Below, piece after piece: positions 15,154 through 17,400 of a stretch of 17,400 bases of DNA. The translations under genes and the position numbers were made by a program. The first letter of the stretch is position 1, and each line of letters begins with the position of its first letter. The DNA is from Actinomycetes bacterium. GTDB taxonomy: Bacteria > Actinomycetota > Thermoleophilia > Solirubrobacterales > JACPNS01. Under the pieces are notes generated by a model that was not told the origin of the DNA, did no database searches, and was given only the letters and a program-made list of their open reading frames with translations. Location: contig JAEYBE010000057.1 in the NCBI GenBank assembly GCA_023404495.1, positions 1 through 17,400 of the forward strand. Direction: 5' to 3'.

Positions 15154-15574
15154 TCTGAATCCGCCGTGCCGCGCGCCTTTCGCGCGGTTGACCGCGCTTA
15201 CCCGTGCTTGTCTCGTGCCTTCAGTGAAAATTGACAAGCCGCAACTAACTGCCCTGCGTGACCAGCTCATCACCAGCTGTCGGAATTGGCGCATTCCAGA
15301 ACGCGACAAACCGAAGCGTCTTGGCGGGATCTCCATCGCCGACGCCGTGGACTAGCCCCCCAGCAATCCCCCTGCCGACTCCCGTACCGTGCACGCGGTG
15401 CCCTAACACGATCCCTGTTGATGGACTTGGGCGATTTCCGGCTAATTCCTGGGCAAACCAACGTGCGACTCAGTTCATGTTCGCTGTAAGCCACTCGCAC
15501 ACGGAATATTGAGCGTTTTTTCGTCTGTGTGTTGAGTCCACACGGGAGGCTTCGGATCCCGTCCGATGATCCCG
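15154..15574. other. 421-base region between convergent genes
   Basis: Both flanking genes end here, and I see no gene of its own. Besides the GC hairpin near its left end, it has a weak ACGGGA/TCCCGT stem near 15541-15561 downstream of the minus-strand gene and a six-T run near 15515. Open frames crossing it have no ribosome site and no recognisable protein pattern. Confidence 0.55.
15169..15187 (+). terminator. Hairpin after the AAA+ gene, terminator candidate
   Basis: CCGCGCG (15169-15175) and CGCGCGG (15181-15187) form a perfect seven-pair all-GC stem with a five-base loop, 15 bases after the stop. It lacks a U tract, so it may act weakly or as a 3' end stabiliser. It marks the end of the long plus-strand block. 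Confidence 0.45.
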
Positions 15575-16819
15575 CTACCTCTCGCCAATGCCCTCGGTGG
15601 ACTCGGTTTCAGTGTCTGGTTCACGGATCAAAAGCAACGGGTTGGTGGATCCATTGCTATCGGATACAGCCTGTGGTCTGTTGTCACTTGGGTGCTGAGC
15701 AAGTCCTTCAAGCCAGTCCTGACTCCGGCTTTCCCGCGTCTTTAGCTTGGGCTCAATAAATACAGTCCGCTCGGAGGCCTCAAGCTTGCCGAGCCGCTCC
15801 TTGATGAAGAGGACGGCTGCTCGAACTCCGAGTTCCTCAGCGAGGATGTCGACCGTCGCATCCACGGCACGCATGTCAAGCGCAAGCACATTCCCCCAGT
15901 CGTCCGGCGTACCGTTGCAGCCAACGATGAGCATCTTCTTCCGAAGATGCGGTGACTCGGTCAGGCAGTACATGTGTAAAGCAAAGGCGTTCTCGTCATC
16001 GGCGCAGTAGATAGCGGTTTCGCCGTCAAATGCTTCGATCATCGCGAGCGTCTCCACACAGCGCTTTCGGTCCGCAGTCCACGAATCGATCGGATACAAC
16101 TCGGCCCTGTCGACCATGTTTCGACACGCAATCTCGTAAAGCACGTTTCGGCTGCGCTCCTCACCAGGCCAGCTTCCCTCGGGTCCAGTCCAGAGAATGC
16201 ACTGACGCTTCTCTCGCTCAGCGAGCCAATCGGCGATGAACTTGCCGATCAAGACACCTGTTTCGCTGTATCGCGACGAAACGAAGCGAGGTGGCTCAAT
16301 CCCGATGTCTCGAAAGAGTCGATTCGGAGGCTTGGTATCGACAACCGTGACAAACGTACCGTCCTTAATGAGTGCCGCGAGCGCAAACCACAGGGACTCG
16401 TCGTGTCCGCCGGGCACCAGTATCAAGCCGTCGACATCTTCAAGTTGTGCGAGCTGAAGTTGCTGAACCTGCCATGGGTTTGAATCCAGTTGTTCATCGT
16501 GGCCTGGGACGAGGACGTCGACATCCCAATCGCGTTCATGTTCTTGAAAAACGCTGATCGCTCCGCGCGCGACCGCGTGGCCGAATTGGTGGATTCGGTA
16601 GTCGAGTATGAGGACGCGCCGACGACGAGTCGTAATCGATCGAATCTCCAGTCCGAGCGGAATGGCGATACCGAGTAGCAACGCGACTATTGCGAGATTG
16701 AGTTCGATGCTCATACCGGCGCTGGCCAGCCCCAGGCAGATGACGAGCGCAACAAGCGATGATCCACCGAAGATCGCGCTTAATGGCAGTTTGAACTCTC
16801 GAATTCGCGAACGTGCCAT
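15575..16819 (-). CDS. Membrane-anchored sugar-binding-protein-like sensor
   Basis: A 414-residue protein from ATG 16819 (MARSRIREFK). Two hydrophobic helices lie at about 12-35 and 38-58. Both the N terminus and the segment after helix 2 (RSITTRRRRV) are strongly basic, so by the positive-inside rule the rest faces the cytosol. Residues about 66-350 have the layout of a RbsB/LacI-type periplasmic-binding-protein domain: RVLILDYRIHQFGHAVARGA, then DVDGLILVPGGHDESL, FVTVVDTKPPN, the second lobe with QCILWTGPEGSWPGEERS and IYCADDENAFALHMY, and MLIVGCNGTPDDWGNVLALD. A polar tail of about 60 residues follows. It should bind a sugar or similar ligand, and it has no visible DNA-binding or kinase domain. 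It lies 79 bases downstream of the ROK-family gene on the same strand. No clear ribosome site; TACGAT ends four bases before the ATG. Confidence 0.85.
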   Translation of the reverse strand: MARSRIREFKLPLSAIFGGSSLVALVICLGLASAGMSIELNLAIVALLLGIAIPLGLEIRSITTRRRRVLILDYRIHQFGHAVARGAISVFQEHERDWDVDVLVPGHDEQLDSNPWQVQQLQLAQLEDVDGLILVPGGHDESLWFALAALIKDGTFVTVVDTKPPNRLFRDIGIEPPRFVSSRYSETGVLIGKFIADWLAEREKRQCILWTGPEGSWPGEERSRNVLYEIACRNMVDRAELYPIDSWTADRKRCVETLAMIEAFDGETAIYCADDENAFALHMYCLTESPHLRKKMLIVGCNGTPDDWGNVLALDMRAVDATVDILAEELGVRAAVLFIKERLGKLEASERTVFIEPKLKTRESRSQDWLEGLAQHPSDNRPQAVSDSNGSTNPLLLIREPDTETESTEGIGER

Positions 16820-16898
16820 CGCGCGATCGTACTATGAGCTCGCGTGCGTAACGCGAAAAGCGTGCCCAAATAGGCGTCTTGCAAGCCCAGATGCCTTC

Positions 16899-17400
16899 TT
16901 AGGCGGGGATCAGCGGAAGAATCGCGGCGCCACGGACACCAGCACTATCGGCATGCGATGCGATCGAGATTCTCGTCGATTCACCCAGGCCTGGAACCGC
17001 CACTAGCCTTCGCGCGGCCGCTGTCGCCGGCTTGAGAATCAAGTCTCCCGCTCGTGAGAGACCGCCCGCCAGCACGACCGCTTCCGGCTCAAATAGAAGG
17101 ATCGCGTTTGCAATTCCCACACCGACACGTTCGCCGATCAGTGAAGTGATCGCGATCGCATCCGGCGATCCCTGCTCCGCGGCTTCAACCAGCTGCGGAC
17201 CGCCCTCGAATCCGGCGTCGATTGCTAGCCGGCTCAACACCGTTCCGCTCGCCCACGTTTCCAGTGCCTCCGGTAGCGGGGCGCGGCCGCCCAGGGGGGC
17301 TCCATTTGTGAGATCAGCGGCGGCGATGATCTGGCCGAACTCGAACGCTGAAGTCCGAGAACCGCGAATAAGCCTTCCGTCGATGACAGCACCACCACCC
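16899..17400 (-). CDS. ROK-family protein, C-terminal part, cut by the window edge
   Basis: The frame enters at the right edge on the minus strand and ends with TAA at 16899; about 166 residues are visible. It begins with the ROK Gly-rich strand GGGAVIDGRLIRGSR, followed by FEFGQIIAAAD (the E-F-G of the ROK signature). WASGTVLSRLA then leads into the second half of the fold, GERVGVGIANAILLFEPEAVVLAGGLSRAGD, which is the conserved ROK C-terminal core, and SAGVRGAAILPL at the end. The zinc motif CxCGxxGCxE of most ROK proteins should lie just after FEFGQII; here the matching stretch reads GGRAPLPEALETW with no cysteines. It could be a sugar kinase or a ROK regulator; the N terminus that would decide (catalytic Asp or HTH) is off the window. 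Confidence 0.88.
   Translation of the reverse strand, partial: GGGAVIDGRLIRGSRTSAFEFGQIIAAADLTNGAPLGGRAPLPEALETWASGTVLSRLAIDAGFEGGPQLVEAAEQGSPDAIAITSLIGERVGVGIANAILLFEPEAVVLAGGLSRAGDLILKPATAAARRLVAVPGLGESTRISIASHADSAGVRGAAILPLIPA

Overview
The window looks like chromosomal DNA from a moderately high-GC bacterium, most likely a deep-branching actinobacterium. The reasons are GC-rich third codon positions, frequent GTG and TTG starts, a likely leaderless gene, strings of four-base start/stop overlaps, a YbjN-like protein of the type common in Actinobacteria, and a ROK-family protein. I cannot place it below phylum level. No tRNA, rRNA, CRISPR array, insertion sequence or phage gene was recognised.

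Layout. Left edge (1-507, minus strand): the N-terminal part of a receiver-like (pseudo-receiver) protein, running off the window. Divergent from it is a probably leaderless APH-fold kinase-like gene (635-1849). From 1991 to 15153, twelve genes all lie on the plus strand and form several tight groups. Group A (1991-6394) has a multi-pass membrane protein, a small single-pass protein, a vWA-like lipoprotein with a DxSGS metal site, a helical-repeat protein and an inositol-monophosphatase-family protein. Group B (6782-8165) has its own promoter and encodes two unrecognised soluble proteins and a two-TM protein. Group C (8571-10255) is a membrane-anchored Rossmann-like protein coupled to a PP2C-type phosphatase. 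Group D (10359-15153) is a degenerate Nudix-TPR fusion, a YbjN/T3SS-chaperone-like protein, and a ClpA/B-type double AAA+ ATPase with a degenerate first ring. On the right, on the minus strand, a membrane-anchored sugar-binding-protein-like sensor (15575-16819) lies downstream of the C-terminal part of a ROK-family protein (16899-17400), which runs off the window.

How the genes may work together. The twelve-gene block combines membrane anchors, an exported metal-binding vWA-like protein, phosphate-handling folds, a peptide-binding chaperone fold and a protein-remodelling ATPase. That mix suggests a regulated envelope-associated signalling or protein-remodelling system. I do not recognise it as any named system, and several members have no family I can name. 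The functional link is an inference from gene order and orientation. The ROK/sugar-sensor pair at the right edge looks like a separate carbohydrate-sensing unit.
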